Position numbers and translations under genes: made by a program | In this document: positions 42,274-50,916 of the stretch, in pieces | How positions within the stretch are numbered: the stretch's first letter is position 1 | How the letters are laid out: the number at the start of each line of letters is the position of its first letter | Notes under the pieces: model-generated | Seen by the model: only the letters and a program-made list of their open reading frames with translations | Databases searched by the model: none | What the model was told of the DNA's origin: nothing | Assembly (NCBI GenBank): GCA_900764045.1 | Contig: CAAFMN010000099.1 | Span: 62,001 to 126,000 of the forward strand | Direction of reading: 5' to 3' | DNA: 64,000 nt | Source of the DNA: Clostridia bacterium | GTDB taxonomy: Bacteria; Bacillota; Clostridia; Lachnospirales; Bianqueaceae

Positions 42274-42321
42274 GAGGGCTTTTCACGATGCCGTTGTCAG
42301 CACCATAAAAAGCCCTCTTTT
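42274..42321 (+). terminator. terminator after the peptidoglycan-binding gene
   Basis: GAGGGCTTTT (42274-42283) pairs with AAAAGCCCTC (42308-42317), with TTTT after it. The loop of 24 nt contains little structure. Downstream, TTAATAGTT and AACTATTAA (about 42344-42370) form another small dyad without a T run. Confidence 0.65.
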
Positions 42322-42382
42322 CCATAGATTATACAGTGCGCTCATTAATAGTTCACAAAGAAACTATTAACAATTTGAAAAT

Positions 42383-44452
42383 TTATACCGGATCCTCCTG
42401 ATATTGCAGGCGATAGAGCTGATAGTACATTCCCTTCTTGGCCAAAAGCTCCTGATGACTGCCGGACTCCTGAATCCTTCCTTTATGCAGCACGATGATC
42501 TTGTCCGCATGCTGAATCGTGGAGAGACGATGCGCTACAACCAATGTTGTCCGTCCCTTCATCAGCTTTTTCAGGGCATCCTGAATCAGTTCCTCCGTCT
42601 CGGTATCGATATTGGCTGTCGCCTCGTCCAGAATCAGAATCGACGGCTTGAATGCCAGCGTCCGCGCAAAGGAAAGAAGCTGACGCTGCCCCGCGGACAG
42701 AGTTGCTCCGCGCTCGTAGACCTTTTCATCGTAGCCTCTCGGAAGCTTGGAAATAAAGGCATCGGCATTGACATACTTCGCAGCCTCCTGAATCTGAGGT
42801 CCGGTGATACTCTCATCCCGCAGACGGATGTTGCTGGAAATATCTCCGGTAAAAAGGAACACATCCTGAAGCATCTGTCCGATGCAATTGCGCAGATCCG
42901 ATATCTTATACTCCTTGACATTATGTCCGTCCAACAGGATTTCTCCCTTCTGGATATCGTAATACCGGCTGATCAGATTAAGAATGGATGTCTTGCCCGC
43001 GCCGGTCGCTCCCACAAAAGCCGCCGACTGTCCCGGCAGTACCTCAAACGATACATCCTTCAGCACCCACTGCTCGTCGTCATAAGCGAACCAGACATGA
43101 CGGAACTCAATATGTCCCTGCGGATTCTTCAGCGACAGCGGATTCTCCGCCTCCGGAATATGTTCGTTATAGTCCATCAGCGAGAAAATCTTTTCCGCGG
43201 AGGCCATGGCGGAGAGCATCGTGTTGAACTGCTCTGCCAAGGTCTGAATCGGATTGAAGAACCGTGAGATATAATCTGAGAAAACTACCAGAGTACCGAT
43301 CGTCAGGACACCGCTCAGAACCAGACTGCCGCCGTATACCAAGACGATAATCACGCCTAAGATGTACAGCAGATACATCGCCGGGCGGTAGATTCCAAAC
43401 AGATATACCTGGCGCATACAACTCTTGAGATAGGCCTTGTTCACGCCGTCAAACTGATTGTATACCTGCTTTTCCTGCGCAAAAATCTGCACCAGACGCA
43501 TTCCGGAAAAATGCTCCGATAAGAATATGTTGACCGTCGCCAGCTTGCTCCGCATATCACTGTGGTTCTTTCTGGAGGCATTGCGGAAGAGGAATGTGAC
43601 GACCGCAATCACCGGCATCACCAAAAACTCTGCCAGAGCAAGCTTCCAGTTGATGGATACCATGACGATAATGATTCCCGCCAAAGTGAATACACACTTG
43701 ATCGTCGTTACAATGCAGTTCGTATATAGTTCGTTCAGTCCCTCTGTATCGTTGGTCAGCCTCGTGACAAGCTTTCCGACCGGCGTATCGTTAAAGAACT
43801 CGATATTCAGCGTCTGTACATGACGATACAGGTCATTGCGAATGCTGTAAATGATCTTCTGCCCCACATAGCCAAGCAGTACATGCTGGCAGAAGCCGAC
43901 CACCAGTCCAACGACCAGAAGGAAAATATAGAGGATGGACAGGCGCACCAGCCCGGAATAATCGTCACTGCGCAGTTCCTTCAGGATCTCTTTGTCCATC
44001 AGCGTCCTAGTCACAACCGAGCCGTCCTGCAGAGTAATCTGCGACCCTTGAATGCGGAGCGTATCCTCATGCCCTTTGGCCTCCAGAAGCTCCTGCGCCT
44101 GCGCCGCGTTAACACCGACCATCAGATAATACTGATCCTCGATATAGAGCATGACCGCGTAGGATCCCTCTGCCGTAATCTCTTCCGGATCCACCGGATT
44201 CATACGGTATTCTCCAACCTCGTACTTTGCTTCCTCCTGCGGCTGCGCAATCCGGTAGCTTTTGTCATAATGGTTGATCAGATCGTCCACAGCCCGGCCG
44301 ATGATGACCGGCTGCGCCAGATCCGAGGTGACAATTACCGTAAGCATCAGAACACACGCCGCCAGATGCCAGAAATACGGTTTGGCGTAGCGCATCAACC
44401 GGGCAAGGTTTTTGGAATCCTGATTTTTATATCCCTTCTCATAATCCCGCAT
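42383..44452 (-). CDS. ABC exporter half-transporter, catalytically complete subunit
   Basis: A 689-residue fused membrane/ATPase protein. Between the first two membrane helices there is an inserted outside region of about 120 residues (roughly 60-175). The ATPase domain has Walker A VGATGAGKTS, signature LSAGQRQL and Walker B ILILDEATANID with the catalytic Glu, then VAHRLSTI. It follows its partner with a TGATG overlap, so both are made together as a heterodimer. The likely role is drug or lipid-linked export. LSAGQ replaces LSGGQ, which still functions in related exporters. Confidence 0.93.
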   Translation of the reverse strand: MRDYEKGYKNQDSKNLARLMRYAKPYFWHLAACVLMLTVIVTSDLAQPVIIGRAVDDLINHYDKSYRIAQPQEEAKYEVGEYRMNPVDPEEITAEGSYAVMLYIEDQYYLMVGVNAAQAQELLEAKGHEDTLRIQGSQITLQDGSVVTRTLMDKEILKELRSDDYSGLVRLSILYIFLLVVGLVVGFCQHVLLGYVGQKIIYSIRNDLYRHVQTLNIEFFNDTPVGKLVTRLTNDTEGLNELYTNCIVTTIKCVFTLAGIIIVMVSINWKLALAEFLVMPVIAVVTFLFRNASRKNHSDMRSKLATVNIFLSEHFSGMRLVQIFAQEKQVYNQFDGVNKAYLKSCMRQVYLFGIYRPAMYLLYILGVIIVLVYGGSLVLSGVLTIGTLVVFSDYISRFFNPIQTLAEQFNTMLSAMASAEKIFSLMDYNEHIPEAENPLSLKNPQGHIEFRHVWFAYDDEQWVLKDVSFEVLPGQSAAFVGATGAGKTSILNLISRYYDIQKGEILLDGHNVKEYKISDLRNCIGQMLQDVFLFTGDISSNIRLRDESITGPQIQEAAKYVNADAFISKLPRGYDEKVYERGATLSAGQRQLLSFARTLAFKPSILILDEATANIDTETEELIQDALKKLMKGRTTLVVAHRLSTIQHADKIIVLHKGRIQESGSHQELLAKKGMYYQLYRLQYQEDPV

Positions 44453-46221
44453 CAGATATTCCCCCTTTGTTCCGGATGCTGGTTAATCTCCTCTTCCAGC
44501 AGCTGTTTCTCATAGATCGTCTTATAGACGCCATCCGCCTGACTCAGCTCTTCATGGCGTCCATGCTGCACAATCCGTCCGTCGTCGATCACGAGGATCT
44601 GATCCGCATGCTGAATCGTACTGATTCTGTGCGCGATGATGATGGTTGTCTTTCCCTGACGCGCTTCCTTAAGCGCATGCAGAATATGTTCCTCCGTCTC
44701 GGTGTCTACCGCGGAGACCGCGTCGTCCAGGATCAGAATCGGAGGATCCTTGATCAGCGCTCTGGCGATGGACACCCGCTGCTTCTGTCCGCCGGACAGG
44801 GTTACGCCCCGCTCGCCGACCAGCGTTTCATAGCCATCTGGGAAGTCTATGATATTCTCATGCACATCAGCCATCTTGGCCGCCTGCTCCACCTGCTCCA
44901 TACTGGCATCCCGACATCCGAAACGGATATTGTTAGCAATGGTGTCCGAGAACAGGAAGTTATCCTGCGGCACATAACCGATCGAAGAACGCAGCGTATG
45001 CAGCGGGTAATCCAGGATGTCCCGCCCGTCCAGGCTGAGTTCCCCTCTCTTGGTATTGTACATTCTCAAAAGGAGGGACACAAAAGTCGTTTTGCCGCTT
45101 CCTGTCCGGCCGATAATACCGATCGTCTGTCCCTTCTCCACGCGTACATTGATATCCTTCAGCGCGTCCTCCGAGCTGTTGGGATACCGGAAATTCAGAT
45201 GATCATAGGTAATCTGCCCTTCTACCTTGGCCTGCGGATCCGCCGTTGACAGATCCTGTACATCCGGCTTGGCGTTCAGGATGGTCTCCAGACGCGCCAG
45301 AGAAGCATTACCCTGAGAGAAAGTATTGATGCAGCGGCCCATACCGGACAGCGGTCCTGCCAGCATCAACAGATACTGAATGAACGCGATAAAGTCACCC
45401 AGCGAAATCTGTCCTACCATGGTCAGATATCCGCCGTAGAGAAGCGTGATCAATGTACTGATTCCCGTAATGACACCGATGATCGGCTCCAGAACAGCCA
45501 TGATCCGCGTCAATGTCATGTTCTTCTGATAATTGTCCTTAGCCTTTTCATCAAAGGCCTCAGCTTCCTTCTCTTCCTGCACAAAGGACTTGATCACTCG
45601 GATACCGGAGACGGATTCCTGCACCTGATCCGTCAGATTGGCGAAAGATTCCTGTTTTTCACGGAATTTTATATGGATCAGACGCCGCATCTTGATACTG
45701 GCAAAAGCGATCAGCGGCATCGGGATCAGTGCCAATACGGTCAGTGAAATACTGACACCCGTCAGCATCTGATACAGCACCATCGTCAACATGGTCACCG
45801 CGTCCAGCGCCGTAATCAATCCGTTGGCCAATGTATTGCGGACCGCGTTCAGATCGTTGACCACATACGCCATCAGGTCTCCGGATTTGTTCTCATTATA
45901 GAAGCGCAGCGAGAGCGTCTCCAGATGAGCAAACAAATCTCCTCGGATATCGTATTCGATCAACCGGGAAGTCCCCAGGAAAAAAATACGCCACATCATC
46001 CGGCCCGCGAATACGCACAGTCCGATGATCAGCGCAAACAACGCTGTCTTCCACAGATCCTCCATCTTATAGGTTCCCATCGCCAGTCCGTCCGTGGTAT
46101 CTCCGATCAGACGCGGCAAATACACCAGCGCCATGTTAACCAGATTGATTCCCACCAATCCCAGCAGATAGCGTCCCAGATACTTTTTCAGATATTTTCT
46201 GATATACGCAGAACGAAACAA
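44452..46221 (-). CDS. ABC exporter half-transporter, subunit with degenerate ATP site
   Basis: A 589-residue fused membrane/ATPase protein, six membrane helices and an ATPase. Walker A is IGRTGSGKTT and signature LSGGQKQR, but Walker B reads ILILDDAVSAVD: the catalytic Glu is Asp. This is the mark of the inactive site in heterodimeric exporters. I start it at TTG 46221 (VQGGIE then LFRSAYIRK) because AGGGGGG stands 7 bp upstream. The first ATG in frame (46257) is itself part of the -10 box and the next upstream one lies before the promoter. It pairs with the complete subunit encoded next. Confidence 0.92.
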   Translation of the reverse strand: MFRSAYIRKYLKKYLGRYLLGLVGINLVNMALVYLPRLIGDTTDGLAMGTYKMEDLWKTALFALIIGLCVFAGRMMWRIFFLGTSRLIEYDIRGDLFAHLETLSLRFYNENKSGDLMAYVVNDLNAVRNTLANGLITALDAVTMLTMVLYQMLTGVSISLTVLALIPMPLIAFASIKMRRLIHIKFREKQESFANLTDQVQESVSGIRVIKSFVQEEKEAEAFDEKAKDNYQKNMTLTRIMAVLEPIIGVITGISTLITLLYGGYLTMVGQISLGDFIAFIQYLLMLAGPLSGMGRCINTFSQGNASLARLETILNAKPDVQDLSTADPQAKVEGQITYDHLNFRYPNSSEDALKDINVRVEKGQTIGIIGRTGSGKTTFVSLLLRMYNTKRGELSLDGRDILDYPLHTLRSSIGYVPQDNFLFSDTIANNIRFGCRDASMEQVEQAAKMADVHENIIDFPDGYETLVGERGVTLSGGQKQRVSIARALIKDPPILILDDAVSAVDTETEEHILHALKEARQGKTTIIIAHRISTIQHADQILVIDDGRIVQHGRHEELSQADGVYKTIYEKQLLEEEINQHPEQRGNI

Positions 46222-46252
46222 TTCTATACCCCCCTGTACTTTGTCTGATTCT

Positions 46253-46281
46253 ATCATACTAGTTTTACGCAAATTTTTCAA
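46253..46281 (-). promoter_or_regulatory. promoter of the ABC exporter operon
   Basis: TTGAAA (46276-46281), 17 bp and TATGAT (46253-46258) on the minus strand. The -10 contains the ATG that would otherwise be taken as the start codon, which supports the TTG start at 46221. Confidence 0.65.
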
Positions 46282-46364
46282 ATGTTTTTTTCATTTGGTT
46301 GCATTTATCCATTTTTTGAGCAGAATTATACTGTTCTTGCACAAGAATTTTGTAAAATTAAGGC

Positions 46365-46393
46365 TTGCATTTTGAAGTTGCTTCTTATATAAT
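46365..46393 (+). promoter_or_regulatory. promoter of DAHP synthase
   Basis: TTGCAT (46365-46370), 17 bp and TATAAT (46388-46393), 39 bp before the ATG. No T-box or attenuator fits in the short leader. Confidence 0.75.
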
Positions 46394-46431
46394 AACCTAT
46401 AATAATATCTTAGAGAAATGGAGGCTCTACT

Positions 46432-47466
46432 ATGAGTTTTGAATATATCCGCACTCTGCCCTCCGCAGAGCATCTGAAGGCGCTTATGCCGCTCAGTGCC
46501 GCCATGGCCGCCCGCCAGGCGGAAAAGGTCAACGAGATCAAAAAGGTTTTGTCCGGTGAGGACTCCCGTCTGCTCCTCATCATCGGTCCCTGCTCCGCCG
46601 ACAATGAGCCGGCTGTTCTGGAATATACCACCCGTCTTGCCAAGGTACAGGAAAAGGTAGCGGATAAGATTCTGATCATTCCCAGAGTCTACACCAATAA
46701 GCCCCGTACCACCGGCGAAGGCTACAAGGGCATGATGCACCAGCCGGATCCGAACGCTCAGCCGAATGCATTTGAGGGAATCAAGGCCATCCGCAGGATG
46801 CACCTGCATGTTCTGAGCGAGACCGGCTTTGTAACGGCGGATGAGATGCTCTACCCCGCCAACTACGCTTTTCTGGATGATATTCTGGGATATGTCGCTG
46901 TCGGCGCGCGTTCCGTGGAGAACCAGCAGCATCGTCTGACTGCCAGCGGGCTGGACGTTCCGGTCGGAATGAAGAACGGCACCAACGGCGATCTGGACAT
47001 GATGTTTAACGCCATCCACGCGGCGCAGCATTCGCATGACTTTATCTACCGCAACTGGGAGGCGACGACGACCGGCAATCCTTACACGCACGCGATTTTG
47101 CGCGGAGGCCTGGAGCATCTGAGCGGCCGGAGCATTCCCAATTATCATTTTGAAGATCTTCTGTATACTACGGACATCTATCTGAAAAAGGGATTTACCA
47201 ATCCGGCCATCGTTGTGGACGCCAATCACAATAATTCCGGCAAGCAGTTCGAGCAGCAGCCCCGCATCATCTCTGAGGTCCTGCACAGCATGCAGTATAA
47301 CGCGCAGATCGCTAAACTCGTCAAGGGCTTTATGGTGGAGAGTTATCTGGAGGACGGCGCTCAGAAGATCGGCCCCAATCAGGTCTATGGCAAATCTATC
47401 ACGGATCCCTGCCTTGGCTGGACTAGTACCGAAGCCATGATCTACGATATCGCAGACAAGCTGTAA
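46432..47466 (+). CDS. aroF: 3-deoxy-7-phosphoheptulonate synthase (class I, AroG type)
   Basis: A 344-residue enzyme joining phosphoenolpyruvate and erythrose 4-phosphate, the entry to aromatic amino acid synthesis. It has LLIIGPCSADNEPAVLEY, RVYTNKPRTTGEGYKGMMHQPD, the GARSVENQQHR block, GMKNGTNGD, RGG and VVDANHNNSGKQ near the C-terminus. It is the AroF/G/H type, in which N-terminal residues set feedback inhibition by Phe, Tyr or Trp; which one cannot be told from sequence alone. The gene is monocistronic and 29 kb from the trp operon. The aroF symbol stands for the class only. Confidence 0.95.
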   Translation: MSFEYIRTLPSAEHLKALMPLSAAMAARQAEKVNEIKKVLSGEDSRLLLIIGPCSADNEPAVLEYTTRLAKVQEKVADKILIIPRVYTNKPRTTGEGYKGMMHQPDPNAQPNAFEGIKAIRRMHLHVLSETGFVTADEMLYPANYAFLDDILGYVAVGARSVENQQHRLTASGLDVPVGMKNGTNGDLDMMFNAIHAAQHSHDFIYRNWEATTTGNPYTHAILRGGLEHLSGRSIPNYHFEDLLYTTDIYLKKGFTNPAIVVDANHNNSGKQFEQQPRIISEVLHSMQYNAQIAKLVKGFMVESYLEDGAQKIGPNQVYGKSITDPCLGWTSTEAMIYDIADKL

Positions 47467-47486
47467 GCCTTAGATTCAGACGGTTT

Positions 47487-47516
47487 GGGTGAGCCTCCGC
47501 GCTCACCCCTTTTTTA
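47487..47516 (+). terminator. terminator after aroF
   Basis: GGGTGAGC (47487-47494) and GCTCACCC (47501-47508) around CTCCGC, followed by CTTTTTT. Confidence 0.9.
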
Positions 47517-47565
47517 TACCTCTGTTTGTTTTGCACAAAACCATCTCAAAAATTTCGTCAAAACA

Positions 47566-47619
47566 GCCCCGTATATTGTGTTTTACTAATTGACATACAA
47601 CTACATGTTGTGTTATACT
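47566..47619 (+). promoter_or_regulatory. nrdD promoter with two NrdR-box-like sites
   Basis: TTGACA (47590-47595) and TATACT (47614-47619) are 18 bp apart. Two segments ending TATTGTGT (to 47581) and GTTGTGT (to 47613) each match 12 of 16 positions of the NrdR consensus ACACWATATATWGTGT as I recall it. Their ends are 32 bp apart, three helical turns, the usual NrdR spacing. Deoxynucleotide-responsive repression is expected. Confidence 0.65.
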
Positions 47620-47678
47620 AGATTTGCACATTTCGATAGAGACTGTGTAATATCGAATCAGAAGGGATCCGAATTGCC

Positions 47679-49862
47679 GTGAAAATTATAAAGAGAAATA
47701 AAACTGAGGTTGATTTTGACATCAACAAAATCGTTGTGGCGGTTACAAAAGCCAATAATGCTTCTAAAGAAACCGAGCGTATGACGCCCACCCAGATTCA
47801 GAGAATCGCAGACTCTGTACAGAAGAGCTGTGAGACGATGAACCGAGCTCTGTCTGTGGAAGAGATCCAGGACCTTGTGGAAAAGCAGATCATGGCTCAC
47901 GGCGCCTACGAAGTGGCCAAGCGCTATATCACCTATCGTTATACCCGCAGCCTGGTTCGCCGTTCCAATACGACCGATGACAGCATTCTGACCCTGATCG
48001 AATGCAACAACGAAGAGATCAAGCAGGAGAATTCCAATAAAAACCCCACCGTCAACAGCGTGCAGCGCGACTATATGGCCGGTGAAGTCAGCAAGGACAT
48101 CACCGAGCGCATCCTGTTGCCGCGGGAAATCGTAGAGGCCCATCAGCAGGGAATTCTGCACTTCCATGACGCGGACTATTTTGCGCAGCACATGCACAAC
48201 TGCGATCTGGTCAACCTGGAGGATATGCTGCAAAACGGCACTGTCATCTCCGGCACCATGATTGAGAAGCCCCATAGCTTCTCTACGGCCTGCAATATCG
48301 CGACCCAGATCATCGCGCAGGTTGCCTCCAACCAGTATGGCGGTCAATCCATTTCCCTGACCCACTTGGCTCCTTTTGTACAGGTTTCCCGGGAAAAGAT
48401 TTTCCGTACTGTCCGCCGCGAGTTCCAGGAACTTGGGATCGAGACAACCGAAGAAAAGATCGCTCAGATCGTAGAAAGCCGTCTGCGTGAAGAGATCGAA
48501 CGCGGCGTACAGACCATCCAGTATCAGGTGGTAACACTGCTGACGACCAATGGTCAGGCCCCCTTTGTAACGGTATTCATGTACCTGAACGAGGCCAAGG
48601 AGCCTCAGCTGAAGAACGATCTGGCCATGATTATCGAAGAAGTTCTGAAGCAGCGCTACCGCGGTGTCAAGAACGAAGCGGGCGTCTATGTGACCCCTGC
48701 TTTCCCCAAGCTGATCTATGTACTGGAGGAGGACAACATCTCCGAAGACGCTCCGTATTGGTATCTGACCCGTCTGGCCGCCAAATGTACGGCAAAACGC
48801 ATGGTTCCGGACTATATCTCTGAAAAGGTCATGCTGAAGCTCAAGGTCGACAAAAACGGCAACGGCAACTGCTATACCTGTATGGGCTGCCGCAGTTTCC
48901 TGACTCCCTATGTCGATGAAAATGGCAAGCCCAAGTATTACGGAAGATTTAACCAGGGTGTCGTCACCATCAATCTAGTAGACGCCGCCTGCACCGCCTG
49001 CGCGGACGGAAAGAACGAAGACAAGTTCTGGTCCGTATTGCAGGAGCGGCTGGAGCTGTGCCATAAAGCCCTGCAGTGCCGTCATGAGCGTCTGGAGGGA
49101 ACTCTCTCCGACGCCGCACCCATCCTATGGCAATACGGTGCTCTGGCCCGTCTGAAAAAGGGCGAACCCATCACCAAACTTCTGCACGGCGGATATTCTA
49201 CCCTTTCTCTGGGCTATGCCGGCCTCTGGGAATGCGTCTATGAGGTGACCGGTAAAAAGCTGACCGAGCCCGAGGGCGAAGCTTTTGGCCTGAAGGTCAT
49301 GCAGGCGCTGAACGATGCCTGTGCCAAATGGAAGGAAGCGGAGAATATCGACTACTCTCTGTACGGCACACCTCTGGAGTCTACCACCTATAAGTTTGCC
49401 AAGTGTCTGCAGCGCCGCTTCGGTATCATCCCCGGCGTCACCGACCGCAACTATATCACCAACAGCTACCATGTCCATGTCACCGAGCCAATCGACGCTT
49501 TTCATAAGCTGGCTCTGGAGTCCAAATTCCAGAATCTTTCTCCCGGCGGCGCAATCAGCTATGTAGAGGTTCCCAATATGCAGGACAACCTGGACGCTGT
49601 ACTGGAGATCATGAAGTTCATCTACGAGAACATCATGTATGCCGAGCTCAATACCAAGTCGGATTACTGCCAGGTCTGCGGCTATGACGGCGAGATTCAG
49701 ATCCGTGAGGATGAGGGCAAGCTGGTCTGGGAGTGCCCCAACTGCGGAAACCGCGATCAGGCCAAACTGAATGTCGCGCGGCGTACCTGTGGTTACATCG
49801 GCACCCAGTTCTGGAATCAGGGCCGCACGCAGGAGATCAAGGAACGTGTACTGCACCTGTAA
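47679..49862 (+). CDS. nrdD: anaerobic ribonucleoside-triphosphate reductase
   Basis: A 727-residue glycyl-radical enzyme reducing ribonucleotides without oxygen. An ATP-cone lies at residues 1-95 (VKIIKRNKTEVDFDINKI, then ALSVEEIQDLVEKQIMAHGAYEVAK). The core has HDADYFAQHMHNCDLVNLEDM and the active-site Cys region CYTCMGCRSFLTPY. Near the end a four-Cys zinc site (CQVCGYDG ... CPNCGN) precedes the radical loop RRTCGYIGTQFWNQGR, where the Gly of CGYIG is the radical site. Translation starts at GTG 47679 with AGAAGGGA upstream. nrdG follows. Confidence 0.97.
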   Translation: MKIIKRNKTEVDFDINKIVVAVTKANNASKETERMTPTQIQRIADSVQKSCETMNRALSVEEIQDLVEKQIMAHGAYEVAKRYITYRYTRSLVRRSNTTDDSILTLIECNNEEIKQENSNKNPTVNSVQRDYMAGEVSKDITERILLPREIVEAHQQGILHFHDADYFAQHMHNCDLVNLEDMLQNGTVISGTMIEKPHSFSTACNIATQIIAQVASNQYGGQSISLTHLAPFVQVSREKIFRTVRREFQELGIETTEEKIAQIVESRLREEIERGVQTIQYQVVTLLTTNGQAPFVTVFMYLNEAKEPQLKNDLAMIIEEVLKQRYRGVKNEAGVYVTPAFPKLIYVLEEDNISEDAPYWYLTRLAAKCTAKRMVPDYISEKVMLKLKVDKNGNGNCYTCMGCRSFLTPYVDENGKPKYYGRFNQGVVTINLVDAACTACADGKNEDKFWSVLQERLELCHKALQCRHERLEGTLSDAAPILWQYGALARLKKGEPITKLLHGGYSTLSLGYAGLWECVYEVTGKKLTEPEGEAFGLKVMQALNDACAKWKEAENIDYSLYGTPLESTTYKFAKCLQRRFGIIPGVTDRNYITNSYHVHVTEPIDAFHKLALESKFQNLSPGGAISYVEVPNMQDNLDAVLEIMKFIYENIMYAELNTKSDYCQVCGYDGEIQIREDEGKLVWECPNCGNRDQAKLNVARRTCGYIGTQFWNQGRTQEIKERVLHL

Positions 49863-49891
49863 AATTTTCTTTTTTCATGAATCCATATCCT

Positions 49892-49915
49892 GGACACTCG
49901 ATTTTTCGAGTGTCC
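49892..49915 (+). other. hairpin between nrdD and nrdG
   Basis: GGACACTCGA (49892-49901) and TCGAGTGTCC (49906-49915) around TTTT. Only TTGTT follows, so termination would be partial at most. It could lower nrdG expression relative to nrdD or protect the nrdD mRNA 3' end. Confidence 0.7.
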
Positions 49916-49935
49916 TTGTTCCATAGGAGGCTATC

Positions 49936-50475
49936 ATGTATTATAGCGAAATCAAAAATTGTGATATTGCCAACGGCTTAGGCGTCCGTGTCTCCCTCTT
50001 TGTCTCCGGCTGCACCAACCACTGTGAACAGTGCTTTCAACCACAGACCTGGGATTTTCTCTATGGCAAGCCATTTACCGCCGAGACAGAAGCCATGCTT
50101 CTGGAGATGCTCTCTCCCTCGTATATCCGCGGGCTGACCCTTCTGGGCGGCGAACCCTTTGAACCAGCGAACCAGCGTGCACTGCTGCCCTTTCTGTATA
50201 AGGTCCGCAGCACCTATCCCACCAAAAACATCTGGGCCTTTTCCGGTTTTCGCTATGATGACGAGTTACTGCGGCCAGGCGCTTATCCAAACTGCGAAAT
50301 TACCGAAGAACTCCTATCACTGATCGATGTTCTGATCGACGGCCGCTATGTCGCGTCCCTGCGGGACATCACGTTAAAATTCCGCGGCTCCTCCAATCAG
50401 AGGATCATCGATCTGAATCTGACCCGTCAGAATCATGTTCTAACTCTCTGGGACGAGAGTCAAGCTTCCAACTAA
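49936..50475 (+). CDS. nrdG: anaerobic ribonucleotide reductase activating protein
   Basis: A 179-residue radical-SAM enzyme that generates the glycyl radical on NrdD. The cluster motif is SGCTNHCEQCFQPQTWDF (C-x3-C-x2-C). GLTLLGGEPFEPANQ and NIWAFSGFRYDDELL are the family's SAM-binding blocks. RBS AGGAGG, ATG 49936. It ends 25 bp before the second repeat array. Confidence 0.95.
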   Translation: MYYSEIKNCDIANGLGVRVSLFVSGCTNHCEQCFQPQTWDFLYGKPFTAETEAMLLEMLSPSYIRGLTLLGGEPFEPANQRALLPFLYKVRSTYPTKNIWAFSGFRYDDELLRPGAYPNCEITEELLSLIDVLIDGRYVASLRDITLKFRGSSNQRIIDLNLTRQNHVLTLWDESQASN

Positions 50476-50499
50476 AGGGGGTTCACATGTGACAAAAAC

Positions 50500-50855
50500 C
50501 CAGGTACACTTTTGAGAGTGAGGCTCTTGGGTGTACCAGAATTTTATAGGATTCTCTGGGTTTTCGAAAATATCTGGTACACTTTAGTGAGTGAGACTCT
50601 TGGGTGTACCAGTTTTTTATAGGATTCTCTGGATTTTCAAAAATATCTGTTACACTTTAGTGAGTGAGACTCTTGGCCGTACCAGAGTTTTATAAGTTTC
50701 TCTAGATTTTCAAAAATATCTGGTACACTTTGGAGAGTGAGACTCCTGGATGTACCATGGTTTTATAGGTTTCTCTGGATTTTTGAAATAATCTAGTACA
50801 CTTTTGATAATGAGATTCTTAGGTGTACCAGTTTTCTCCGGATTTTCAAGAAAAT
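50500..50855 (-). repeat. palindromic tandem repeat array 2 (5 units of 73 bp)
   Basis: Five units begin at positions 50502, 50575, 50648, 50721 and 50794, an exact 73-bp period. The unit is the same as in the array at 7671-8327: TGGTACAC ... TGTACCA hairpin of about 37 nt, then a conserved spacer with TTTTATAGG and TCTCTGG. Some outer stem bases are changed: left arm AGGTACAC in unit 1, TGTTACAC in unit 3 and TAGTACAC in unit 5, right arm CCGTACCA in unit 3. The last unit has the same short terminal spacer (TCTCCGGATTTTCAAGAAAA) as array 1. It lies downstream of the second nuclease-like gene, in the same relative orientation. No gene crosses 50476-50916. Confidence 0.93.
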
Positions 50856-50916
50856 CTGGTAGATTTTTCGTGGAGGGACGGACTTCTAAAGGGTAGGAGG
50901 GTCTTAATAAAAATTG

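Noticed and set aside
42340..42375. TTAATAGTT/AACTATTAA dyad as a terminator of the ABC exporter operon
   Set aside because: The stem is purely AT-rich and has no T run on the minus strand; role undecided.
46291..47286. 331-codon minus-strand frame over DAHP synthase
   Set aside because: Antisense shadow; it has no family features, and the plus-strand product is a clear DAHP synthase.
50500..50855. Dual-spacer guide RNA (TIGR-like) array
   Set aside because: Such arrays need variable guide segments; here all intervals are near-copies, and the adjacent protein has no resemblance to a Nop-domain effector.
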